Of a stretch of DNA of 8,716 bases, positions 1-4,355 are shown in pieces. Within the stretch, counting starts at the first letter, position 1; every line of letters starts with the position of its first letter. A program made the translations under genes and the position numbers. This DNA is from Pseudomonadota bacterium (GTDB taxonomy: Bacteria; Pseudomonadota; Gammaproteobacteria; Burkholderiales; JABEVD01). Below the pieces are notes generated by a model. It saw only the letters and a program-made list of their open reading frames with translations. It was not told the DNA's origin and searched no databases. The stretch spans positions 1 through 8,716 of the forward strand of contig JAJZPK010000102.1 of the NCBI GenBank assembly GCA_021811205.1, written 5' to 3'.

Positions 1-1
1 C

Positions 2-652
2 GATGAAGCTTGGGGCAAGCGGGCATTCTGGTGCTGGTTCGTCGGCTTTTACCTCTCCTTTATCCCGCTTTACGTTCTGGGCTTCATGGGCATGCCGCGT
101 CGCATGGAACATTATTCCAACCCGGCCTGGCAACCCTGGCTGATCGTCGCCGCAATCGGCTCGGCAGTGGTCTTGCTCGGCATCGTGTTCCAGATCGTGC
201 AACTTGTAGTGAGCATCCGGCAGCGCCATACGCGATCCGATCCGACAGGCGACTACTGGAATGGACGCACGCTGGAATGGGCCACTTCATCGCCGCCTGC
301 ACCCTACAATTTCGCCGTGACCCCCGAGGTACACGGCATCGATGCATTCGAGGACATGAAGGAAAAGGGGCATGCCTACCCCGCGCCTGGGCGCTATCGC
401 GATATAGAAATGCCGAAGAATACAGGCAAGGGCTACATTGCAGGCGGCCTGAGTTTCGTGTTCGGTTTCGGCATGGTCTGGCACATCTGGTGGATGGCCG
501 CAGCCAGCGCCCTTGGCATCCTGTTCGCGGTGATCGCGCGTTCGATGGAAGACGACATCGAGTATGCCATTCCCGCCGCCGAAGTCGAACGCATCGAGGA
601 ACAGCGCCGCCGCCGACTTGTCGCCGCCCTGGGAGCAGCACATGCAGACTGA
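2..652 (+). CDS. cyoB: Cytochrome bo ubiquinol oxidase subunit I, C-terminal part (5' truncated by window edge)
   Basis: This is the last 216 codons of the haem-copper quinol oxidase catalytic subunit, an inner-membrane protein that oxidises ubiquinol, reduces oxygen and pumps protons. The reading frame is open from base 2, so the true start lies upstream. Visible features are the late subunit I segment [13 protein letters not shown] (about residues 22-34 of the fragment), a hydrophobic helix starting [17 protein letters not shown], and near the end the quinol-oxidase-type tail with AFEDM, a helix pair around [10 protein letters not shown], and [15 protein letters not shown]. This tail matches E. 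coli CyoB closely from memory. The haem and copper histidine ligands lie upstream of the window. The stop TGA (650-652) falls 11 bases inside cyoC, so the two genes are translationally coupled. It could only otherwise be a close CyoB paralogue; confidence is high. Confidence 0.95.
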   Translation, partial: DEAWGKRAFWCWFVGFYLSFIPLYVLGFMGMPRRMEHYSNPAWQPWLIVAAIGSAVVLLGIVFQIVQLVVSIRQRHTRSDPTGDYWNGRTLEWATSSPPAPYNFAVTPEVHGIDAFEDMKEKGHAYPAPGRYRDIEMPKNTGKGYIAGGLSFVFGFGMVWHIWWMAAASALGILFAVIARSMEDDIEYAIPAAEVERIEEQRRRRLVAALGAAHAD

Positions 653-1241
653 AACCGCAATCGCCGAACATGCCGGCAGCAAGGCGCTGGCCAACCGGCC
701 GTTCGGCTTCTGGATCTACCTGATGTCCGACCTGGTGCTGTTCGCCGCGCTGTTCGCCACCTTTGCCGTGCTGAGCCACAGCTATGCCGGCGGCCCAGGC
801 GGCCGCGAGCTGTTCGACCTGCCGCGCGTGTTCGCCGAAACGCTGTGCCTGCTGTTCAGCAGCGCCAGCTGCGGCATGGCGATGCTGGCGCTGCACCGCG
901 GCCGGCAGGCGGAGGTGCTGGGCTGGCTGGCCGCGACCTTCGCGCTGGGAGCAGCCTTCATATTCATCGAAGTCAGCGAATTTCATGCCATAATACTCGC
1001 CGGCAACGGGCCTGCGCGCAGCGCATTTCTTTCGGCATTCTTCACGCTGGTCGGCACCCATGGCACGCACGTCAGCATCGGGTTAATCTGGATGCTGGTG
1101 ATGATGATCCAGGTCGCGCGCAAGGGGCTGACAGCGCCGGTGCGCACCCGGCTGTTGTGCCTGAGCATGTTCTGGCATTTCCTGGACATCGTGTGGATAG
1201 GCGTATTCACCGTGGTCTACCTGATGGGGGCAATGCAATGA
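642..1241 (+). CDS. cyoC: Cytochrome bo ubiquinol oxidase subunit III
   Basis: The gene encodes a 199-residue membrane subunit of the bo-type quinol oxidase, close to the roughly 204 residues usual for CyoC. The protein has five hydrophobic segments. The first contains [20 protein letters not shown] (about residues 20-39), typical of quinol-oxidase subunit III. Later landmarks are [11 protein letters not shown] and [14 protein letters not shown], then a final helix with [18 protein letters not shown]. The start at 642 is chosen because GGAG lies six bases upstream and the protein begins right before the conserved N-terminal tail. The frame is open further upstream to an ATG at 564, but that would run through the cyoB coding sequence with no homology. 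The gene overlaps cyoB by 11 bases and cyoD by 4 bases (ATGA). Subunit III is structural and has no redox centre. Confidence 0.96.
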   Translation: MQTETAIAEHAGSKALANRPFGFWIYLMSDLVLFAALFATFAVLSHSYAGGPGGRELFDLPRVFAETLCLLFSSASCGMAMLALHRGRQAEVLGWLAATFALGAAFIFIEVSEFHAIILAGNGPARSAFLSAFFTLVGTHGTHVSIGLIWMLVMMIQVARKGLTAPVRTRLLCLSMFWHFLDIVWIGVFTVVYLMGAMQ

Positions 1242-1564
1242 ACCAGTCTTCGATCGACACTGCCGGTGCTGGTACAGGCAGCGTCCGAAGCTACGCCACC
1301 GGTTTCGTGCTTTCCGTCGTACTGACCGCGATTCCGTTCTGGCTGGTCATTCATGCAACTTTTTCGCGCACGGCCACGCTCGCATCGATTTTCGGCGCGG
1401 CCTGCATGCAGATACTGGTGCATCTGTATTATTTTCTGCACCTCAACACTTCGTCCCGCATGCGCTGGAATCTGCTGGCGCTGGCGTTCGCGGCGCTGAT
1501 CATGCTGCTGATCATCGGCGGTACGGTATGGATCATGGCCAACCTGCGCTATCACCTGACTTAG
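1238..1564 (+). CDS. cyoD: Cytochrome bo ubiquinol oxidase subunit IV
   Basis: The gene encodes 108 residues with a hydrophilic N-terminus and three hydrophobic helices, the size and layout of CyoD (about 109 residues in E. coli). Landmarks are [20 protein letters not shown] in helix 1, the [13 protein letters not shown] stretch in helix 2 (about residues 58-70), typical of COX4/CyoD proteins, and the closing helix ending in [13 protein letters not shown]. The start codon overlaps the cyoC stop as ATGA, and GGGGG at 1226-1230 serves as the ribosome-binding region seven bases upstream. The frame is open upstream to 845, but that part is a shadow of cyoC. The subunit helps assemble or stabilise the oxidase and carries no cofactor. 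Confidence 0.95.
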   Translation: MNQSSIDTAGAGTGSVRSYATGFVLSVVLTAIPFWLVIHATFSRTATLASIFGAACMQILVHLYYFLHLNTSSRMRWNLLALAFAALIMLLIIGGTVWIMANLRYHLT

Positions 1565-1589
1565 GGAATTTATGCCTCGGGGGAAAACC

Positions 1590-2480
1590 ATGCTCAGGCA
1601 TTACTGGCAAGTCATCAAGCCAGGCATCATCGGCGGCAATTTGATCACTTTCCTCGGCGGTTTTTTTCTGGCCTCCCACGGTCGGCCGGATATCGCGCTG
1701 ATGCTGGTTACGGCATCCGGCCTGTCGCTGATCATCGCCTCGGCCTGTGTGCTGAACAACTGCGCGGACCGCGACATCGACCGTCTCATGCTTCGCACCC
1801 GCACAAGGGCGCTGGCCTGCGGCCTCATGTCGCCACAAGCTGCGATCGTCTATGCGTCCATGCTGGGACTTGCCGGGCTGGCCCTGCTGCTGACGACAGG
1901 CAGATTGCTGTCGCTTGCGATGGCGCTGGCCGGTTTCGCAGTGTATGCAGGCGCCTACAGCCTTTATCTGAAGCGCCGTACCGTGCATGCCACTCTGATC
2001 GGCAGCCTCGCGGGCGCCGCGCCCCCGCTGGTGGGGTATTGTGCTGCAGGCGGGCATTTCGACATGGGCGCAGTCATTCTGCTGCTGATTTTCGCCCTGT
2101 GGCAAGTGCCCCACTTTTACGCAATCGCCATTTACCGGCTGGATGACTACCGCAATGCCGCCATTCCGGTTCTGCCGATCGTGCGCGGCACAGCCACAAC
2201 GAAACTGCATATCGTCGGTTACATTATGGCCTTTACCATTGCCGCGCTTGCGCTGGGGCTTTGCGGCTATGCAGGCGGCGTCTATCTTTTGATGGCCTCG
2301 GCAGCAGGGCTGGCCTGGCTGTTCGTCGCATGCAAGGATTTCAAGCGCCGGGGGGAGCATTTCTGGGCGCGCAGAATGTTCCTGTGTTCCCTGGCGACCG
2401 TCGTGATATTGAGTGCGGCCATGTCGCTGGATCCGGTAGTATTGCTGCGGTTGCCTCAAGTTACGGCCTGGAATCCATAA
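1590..2480 (+). CDS. cyoE: Protohaem IX farnesyltransferase (haem O synthase)
   Basis: The product is a polytopic UbiA-family prenyltransferase that farnesylates protohaem to haem O, the cofactor for the high-spin site of the oxidase encoded just upstream. With the start at 1590 it has 296 residues, the E. coli length, beginning MLRHYWQVIKPGIIGGNLIT. The first prenyl-diphosphate and metal-binding motif is NNCADRDIDRLM (from about residue 56). The second conserved cytoplasmic loop is LWQVPHFYAIAIYRLDDYRN (from about residue 171), followed by IPVLPIV. Hydrophobic segments separate them throughout. A start at 1572 would add six residues and has AGGGA four bases upstream; 1590 is preferred because GGGGGA lies five bases before it and the protein then aligns from residue 1. 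It is the last gene of the cyo operon, and no clear hairpin terminator follows the stop. Confidence 0.95.
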   Translation: MLRHYWQVIKPGIIGGNLITFLGGFFLASHGRPDIALMLVTASGLSLIIASACVLNNCADRDIDRLMLRTRTRALACGLMSPQAAIVYASMLGLAGLALLLTTGRLLSLAMALAGFAVYAGAYSLYLKRRTVHATLIGSLAGAAPPLVGYCAAGGHFDMGAVILLLIFALWQVPHFYAIAIYRLDDYRNAAIPVLPIVRGTATTKLHIVGYIMAFTIAALALGLCGYAGGVYLLMASAAGLAWLFVACKDFKRRGEHFWARRMFLCSLATVVILSAAMSLDPVVLLRLPQVTAWNP

Positions 2481-2508
2481 GGCCCATGGCCGAAGAGGCG
2501 GACGCTCC

Positions 2509-2604
2509 CTATTTCAAAGGGTGGATGTCGCGCATTTCCCGGCCGGCCTGGGGATTGCAGTCTATCCAGATGACGTCCCTTCTTTCCGGAACCCAGCTCA
2601 CCAT
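2509..2604 (-). pseudogene. Truncated MazF-family endoribonuclease toxin (N-terminal remnant)
   Basis: Reading the minus strand from an ATG at 2604 gives 31 codons beginning MVSWVPERRDVIWIDCNPQ and continuing AGREMRDIHP before a TAG at 2511-2509. This is the typical N-terminus of MazF/PemK toxins, whose family pattern is roughly M-V-x-W-x-P-x-R-G-D-x-(V/I)-W-(I/V)-D-F-(D/N)-P-Q-A-G, usually followed by H-R-P-A-L-V-L-S-P. The remnant stops exactly where that conserved core should begin, and the next bases toward cyoE show no continuation in any frame I could follow. A full MazF has about 110 residues, so roughly three quarters are missing. The start overlaps the stop of the antitoxin remnant, as in intact mazEF pairs. 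The usual glycine after PER is an arginine here and the usual aromatic after WID is a cysteine, consistent with decay. It is very unlikely to be active. Confidence 0.72.
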
Positions 2605-2669
2605 TTCTCGGCGCCGAGCCTTGCAGGATCGAATCGTGCCAGCCGCTCTTCCAGCGTCACTTCCGCCAT
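2598..2669 (-). pseudogene. Remnant of MazE-type antitoxin gene
   Basis: A minus-strand ORF of 23 codons starts at ATG 2669 and reads MAEVTLEERLARFDPAR then LGAEKW. It is preceded by a strong ribosome-binding site, AAGGAGG, seven bases or fewer upstream. Its stop TGA (2600-2598) overlaps the ATG of the MazF remnant, the usual mazEF coupling. The LEERLARFDPAR stretch and a C-terminus ending in K-W resemble the toxin-binding tail of MazE/PemI antitoxins. A normal antitoxin has about 75-85 residues with an N-terminal AbrB-like DNA-binding fold, and that fold is absent. The likeliest history is an internal deletion that joined the start to the tail. The tail assignment rests on context and resemblance, so it is less certain than the MazF call. 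A short translated peptide is still possible because the start signals are intact. Confidence 0.5.
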
Positions 2670-2694
2670 GGCTCCCTCCTTGCGTTTAAACCAT

Positions 2695-2722
2695 AGTATA
2701 AACACCCCGGGCGGGAATGAAA
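2695..2722 (-). promoter_or_regulatory. Candidate promoter of the MazEF remnant
   Basis: On the minus strand, TATACT (2700-2695) matches the -10 consensus at five of six bases. It lies about 25 bases before the antitoxin remnant start. A weak -35 candidate, TTTCAT, lies 16 bases further upstream (2722-2717). An 8-bp palindrome, GTTTAAAC (2684-2691), sits between the -10 and the ribosome-binding site and could be part of an operator. A CCGGGC/GCCCGG inverted repeat (arms 2707-2712 and 2723-2728) overlaps the -35 region. The call rests on the -10 and the spacing only. Confidence 0.35.
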
Positions 2723-2731
2723 GCCCGGCCA

Positions 2732-2862
2732 TTCCTGCCGAGGAAATCCTCGGCAATTTCTGATGCGCGCTTTCTCCCGAGGCGCGCCTGGAATTCGATG
2801 AAGCAAAAAGCTACTACGAGCGCCAGTCGCCCAATCTCGGCGAGGCATTCAGATCAGAAATC
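2732..2862 (+). pseudogene. Duplicated fragment of RelE/ParE-type TA module (antitoxin tail plus frameshifted toxin head)
   Basis: This 131-base segment repeats 3821-3956 almost perfectly: by eye only two or three substitutions and a net 5-base deletion just after the toxin ATG. It encodes the antitoxin tail PAEEILGNF and stop, then the toxin start at 2763. The 5-base deletion shifts the frame so translation ends after 12 codons at a TGA. Without the shift it would match toxin residues 1 to 35 (up to SEIR), after which similarity ends abruptly. The N-terminal part of the antitoxin and the rest of the toxin are absent. The high identity at synonymous positions points to a recent duplication or a rearranged second copy. 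The antitoxin portion lacks any start, so nothing here should be functional. Confidence 0.85.
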
Positions 2863-2865
2863 AGG

Positions 2866-3174
2866 TCAAACTGCGGCATGCTTGGACGCGACTTCCGCGT
2901 GGAGTCGTACCCCGAGGGCGCGTATCACCTTCATGATGGTAGTGAATTCAGGGTTGCCTTCGGCGGACAAGGCGCGATACAAGCCTTCGCGCGTAATCCC
3001 GGTCTCGCGCGCAAGTTGGCTCATCCCCTTGGCTCGCGCAATGTCGCCCAGCGCCGCACGGATCAGGCTGCCGTCCCCGGGGTCTTCCTCGATGGACGCA
3101 TCAAGATATAGCGCCATATCCTCGTCGCTCTTGAGGTAATCCACCGCATCCCAACGGGAAAATTTTTCAGCCAT
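2866..3174 (-). CDS. HigA-type addiction module antidote protein (HTH)
   Basis: The gene encodes a 102-residue antitoxin that should bind and neutralise the toxin encoded directly upstream and repress their shared promoter. The N-terminus (MAEKFSRWDAVDYLKSDEDM, then LYLDASIEEDPGDGSLIRAALGDIARAKGMS) matches the probable addiction-module antidote family paired with HigB-like killer proteins. A lambda-repressor-like helix-turn-helix lies at about residues 46-88, with MSQLARETGITREGLYRAL as turn and recognition helix. The start is ATG 3174: AAGGA (3185-3181) lies six bases upstream. A TTG at 3180 overlaps the toxin stop but would have no room for a ribosome-binding site. The two genes are 2 bases apart. 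The 3' end lies right against the edge of the duplicated fragment at 2862. The family assignment is firm; the symbol is left blank because naming within this family is inconsistent. Confidence 0.9.
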   Translation of the reverse strand: MAEKFSRWDAVDYLKSDEDMALYLDASIEEDPGDGSLIRAALGDIARAKGMSQLARETGITREGLYRALSAEGNPEFTTIMKVIRALGVRLHAEVASKHAAV

Positions 3175-3176
3175 TT

Positions 3177-3473
3177 TCAATCCTTCCAGTCTTTCGCAAT
3201 TTCGATGGCCCGCTCGATGTCTTTGTCTTGAGTCCGCTTGTCTCCACCGGCCAGCAAAACGACCACAACAGGGCCGCGGTTGATGAAATACACCCGATAA
3301 CCGGGACCATGGTCGATCCGCATTTCATTCACGCCTTCCCGCACTGGCTTCACGTCTCCTGGATTTCCTTGAGAAAGTCGCCGTATACGCGCCTGTATGC
3401 GAGATACAGCCACCTTGTCTTTAAGAGCAAGGAGCCAGCGCTCGAAGGTTTCGCTTTTGAAGACTTCGATCAT
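3177..3473 (-). CDS. HigB-type RelE-fold toxin (addiction module killer protein)
   Basis: The gene encodes 98 residues of a small RelE-superfamily toxin, expected to act as a ribosome-dependent mRNA endonuclease. It begins MIEVFKSETFERWLLALKDK. The family core GNPGDVKPVREGVNEMRID falls at about residues 36-54, followed by GPGYRVYF (56-63) and LLAGGDKRTQDKDI (73-86). These are the hallmark blocks of the HigB-like killer proteins, and the length is normal, so it looks intact. Toxin-first order, with the antitoxin directly downstream, is the usual layout for this family. No Shine-Dalgarno sequence precedes the ATG at 3473; instead a promoter ends right at it, which suggests a leaderless or nearly leaderless message. 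Some members act on other RNA targets, so the exact cleavage activity is inferred from family. Confidence 0.92.
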   Translation of the reverse strand: MIEVFKSETFERWLLALKDKVAVSRIQARIRRLSQGNPGDVKPVREGVNEMRIDHGPGYRVYFINRGPVVVVLLAGGDKRTQDKDIERAIEIAKDWKD

Positions 3474-3507
3474 GATCGATTGTTAACCATGGATCACAGA
3501 ATGTCAA
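3466..3507 (-). promoter_or_regulatory. HigBA promoter with palindromic operator over the toxin start codon
   Basis: On the minus strand a perfect -35 TTGACA (3507-3502) is followed, after exactly 17 bases, by AACAAT (3484-3479), four of six bases matching the -10 consensus. The start of transcription would fall about seven bases beyond, at or within a base or two of the toxin ATG (3473-3471). A perfect 14-bp palindrome, TCGATCATGATCGA (3466-3479), begins at the -10 edge and is centred on the start codon, which is where an autoregulatory HigA operator would be expected. The bases are seen directly; operator function is inference. Confidence 0.7.
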
Positions 3508-3645
3508 GAAACTGCATTGCCCTGCCCGTGCCGATTCGCGTGGGGTGAGGCCGGATCGAATGGAATTGCCGATCAAGCGCAACGGATGACTTGTGCAAAT
3601 TGGCTTCGAGGCATGCTACGATAAAGCATACGCAAGGAGGCATAT
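3508..3645 (+). promoter_or_regulatory. Divergent spacer with promoter and ribosome-binding site of the unstable-antitoxin/ParE module
   Basis: This spacer separates the divergent HigBA and antitoxin/ParE modules and holds no gene I can support. An extended -10, TGC then TACGAT (3614-3622), lies upstream of the antitoxin; TTGTGC (3591-3596) is a poorly spaced -35 candidate. An inverted repeat ATGCT/AGCAT (3613-3617 and 3625-3629, 7-base loop) overlaps the -10 and could be an autoregulatory operator. A perfect Shine-Dalgarno, AAGGAGG (3634-3640), sits five bases before the ATG at 3646 and fixes that start. Confidence 0.5.
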
Positions 3646-3852
3646 ATGGGAAAACAGGAGATCATGGCGCAGGCATTGAAGCTCGATCCTGCGGAGCGAT
3701 TCGATCTTGTCGACCAGATTCTGCACAGCCTCGACAAACCCGACCCTGAAATCGATCGCATCTGGATAGAGGAAGCACAGAGAAGGCTCGCCGCCTATCG
3801 CGAAGGAAAGGTCAAGGGCGTTCCTGCCGAGGAAATCCTCGGCAATTTCTGA
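3646..3852 (+). CDS. Addiction module antitoxin, unstable-antitoxin family
   Basis: The gene encodes a 68-residue protein starting MGKQEIMAQALKLDPAERFD. It matches the short addiction-module component family (unstable antitoxin, often about 70 residues), with the signature LDPAERFDLVDQILHSL (about residues 13-29), then a charged helix EEAQRRLAAYREGKVKG and the conserved tail PAEEIL. It should form a complex with the ParE-type toxin encoded next and block it. A strong AAGGAGG site five bases upstream gives it high expression. The stop and toxin start overlap by one base (TGATG), so toxin synthesis depends on antitoxin translation. The last 29 bases of the gene are duplicated at 2732. I see no separate DNA-binding domain, in keeping with this family; any autoregulation would need the complex. 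Confidence 0.88.
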   Translation: MGKQEIMAQALKLDPAERFDLVDQILHSLDKPDPEIDRIWIEEAQRRLAAYREGKVKGVPAEEILGNF

Positions 3853-3956
3853 TGCGCGTTGTTTTTTCTCCCGAGGCGCGCCTGGAATTCGAGGAAGCAA
3901 AAAGCTACTACGAGCGCCAGTCGCCCAATCTCGGCGAGGTATTCAGATCAGAAATC
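3821..3956 (+). repeat. Parent copy of the 131/136-bp direct repeat
   Basis: This stretch of the antitoxin/toxin junction is the full-length partner of the degenerate copy at 2732-2862, in the same orientation, 1089 bases apart at the left edge. Identity is near-complete over both flanks of a 5-base gap; the visible changes are at 2797 (T versus G) and 2846 (C versus T) plus the bases around the gap. The repeats flank the complete HigBA module, the divergent promoters and most of the antitoxin gene. Confidence 0.88.
3825..3844 (+). promoter_or_regulatory. Hairpin at antitoxin/toxin junction
   Basis: TGCCGAGGA and TCCTCGGCA form a perfect 9-bp stem with an AA loop, ending seven bases before the toxin ATG at 3852. 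It is also present unchanged in the duplicated copy (2736-2755). In the mRNA it could restrain toxin initiation unless antitoxin ribosomes open it. It also encodes the conserved AEEIL tail of the antitoxin, so protein constraint may explain part of the symmetry. Confidence 0.5.
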
Positions 3957-4145
3957 CGCTCCGCATTGCCGCGCATTGTCGCATGGCCCTTTTCCAGCCC
4001 CATAGAGCTTGGAGACATCAGGCGCCTGACACTTGCACGGTTTCCCTACAAGCTTCTCTATTCGGTCGAAGCGGACCATCTTTATGTCATCGCAATCGCC
4101 CACCAGCATCGCGAACCCGCCTACTGGGTCGACCGCCTTACCTGA
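3852..4145 (+). CDS. RelE/ParE-family toxin
   Basis: The gene encodes a 97-residue toxin of the RelE/ParE superfamily. It begins MRVVFSPEARLEFEEAKSYY and continues ERQSPNLGEVFRSEI, the usual two-helix N-terminus. The C-terminal strand block runs RRLTLARFPYKLLYSVEADH (from about residue 57), then LYVIAIAHQHREPAYWVDRL. The AHQHREPAYW ending is diagnostic of the ParE-like toxins paired with unstable antitoxins. Members either poison gyrase (ParE) or cleave mRNA on ribosomes (RelE); the sequence alone does not decide. No Shine-Dalgarno site of its own is visible, and the 1-base overlap with the antitoxin implies translational coupling. Length and motifs are complete, so it is probably active. Its first 105 bases are duplicated, with a frameshift, at 2763-2862. 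Confidence 0.92.
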   Translation: MRVVFSPEARLEFEEAKSYYERQSPNLGEVFRSEIRSALPRIVAWPFSSPIELGDIRRLTLARFPYKLLYSVEADHLYVIAIAHQHREPAYWVDRLT

Positions 4146-4355
4146 GCTTTTTCACGCCCCGCCCTGCCTGGCATTTCAGATTGTCCTCATCCCCGCCGCG
4201 ACGTGATAGGATTGCGGAAAAAGGGCTCAACATGCCGAATGAAATCGGGGGGGGCGAATCGCGCTCGATGCCCGCACGGATTTTTCAGCCAGCATATCCT
4301 TTCTGAGATATCAAGACCAAGCACCTTGTAGCATTTTGCAATTCTTCGAATAACA
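4146..4355 (+). other. Spacer upstream of hsdM with a G8 tract and a doubtful small ORF
   Basis: This 210-base gap separates the TA cluster from the restriction operon. It contains a run of eight G (4247-4254). A possible 24-codon ORF (ATG 4231, TGA 4304-4306; MPNEIGGGESRSMPARIFQP then AYPF) spans the run, with AAGGG six bases upstream of its ATG. I recognise no homologue, and chance is likely. No convincing -35/-10 pair for hsdM is visible; TTGTAG (4326-4331) with AATAAC (4349-4354) has 17-base spacing but poor matches and would start transcription close to the hsdM start codons. Confidence 0.3.

Noticed and set aside
564..641. Upstream extension of cyoC to an ATG at 564
   Set aside because: The extra 26 codons overlap the cyoB tail and have no similarity to CyoC; the ATG at 642 has GGAG at proper spacing.
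10..723. Plus-strand ORF of 237 codons in another frame of cyoB
   Set aside because: Arginine-rich frame shadow of cyoB; the true frame gives a close match to the CyoB C-terminus.
84..1070. Long minus-strand ORF of 328 codons opposite cyoB and cyoC
   Set aside because: It is rich in R, Q, A and G with no recognisable motif, and lies wholly antisense to two well-identified membrane-protein genes; it is a G+C-driven shadow.
1533..2459. Long minus-strand ORF of 308 codons opposite cyoE
   Set aside because: Composition is dominated by Q, R, G and H with no domain, and the plus strand encodes a clear haem O synthase throughout.
2717..3139. Plus-strand ORF of 140 codons across the ParE fragment and antisense to HigA
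   Set aside because: It starts in the duplicated fragment and continues through the antisense of a well-supported antitoxin; no domain is seen.
2732..3956. Direct repeats as attachment sites of an integrated element
   Set aside because: The repeats are pieces of a TA coding sequence, not near a tRNA gene, and no integrase or excisionase lies between them.
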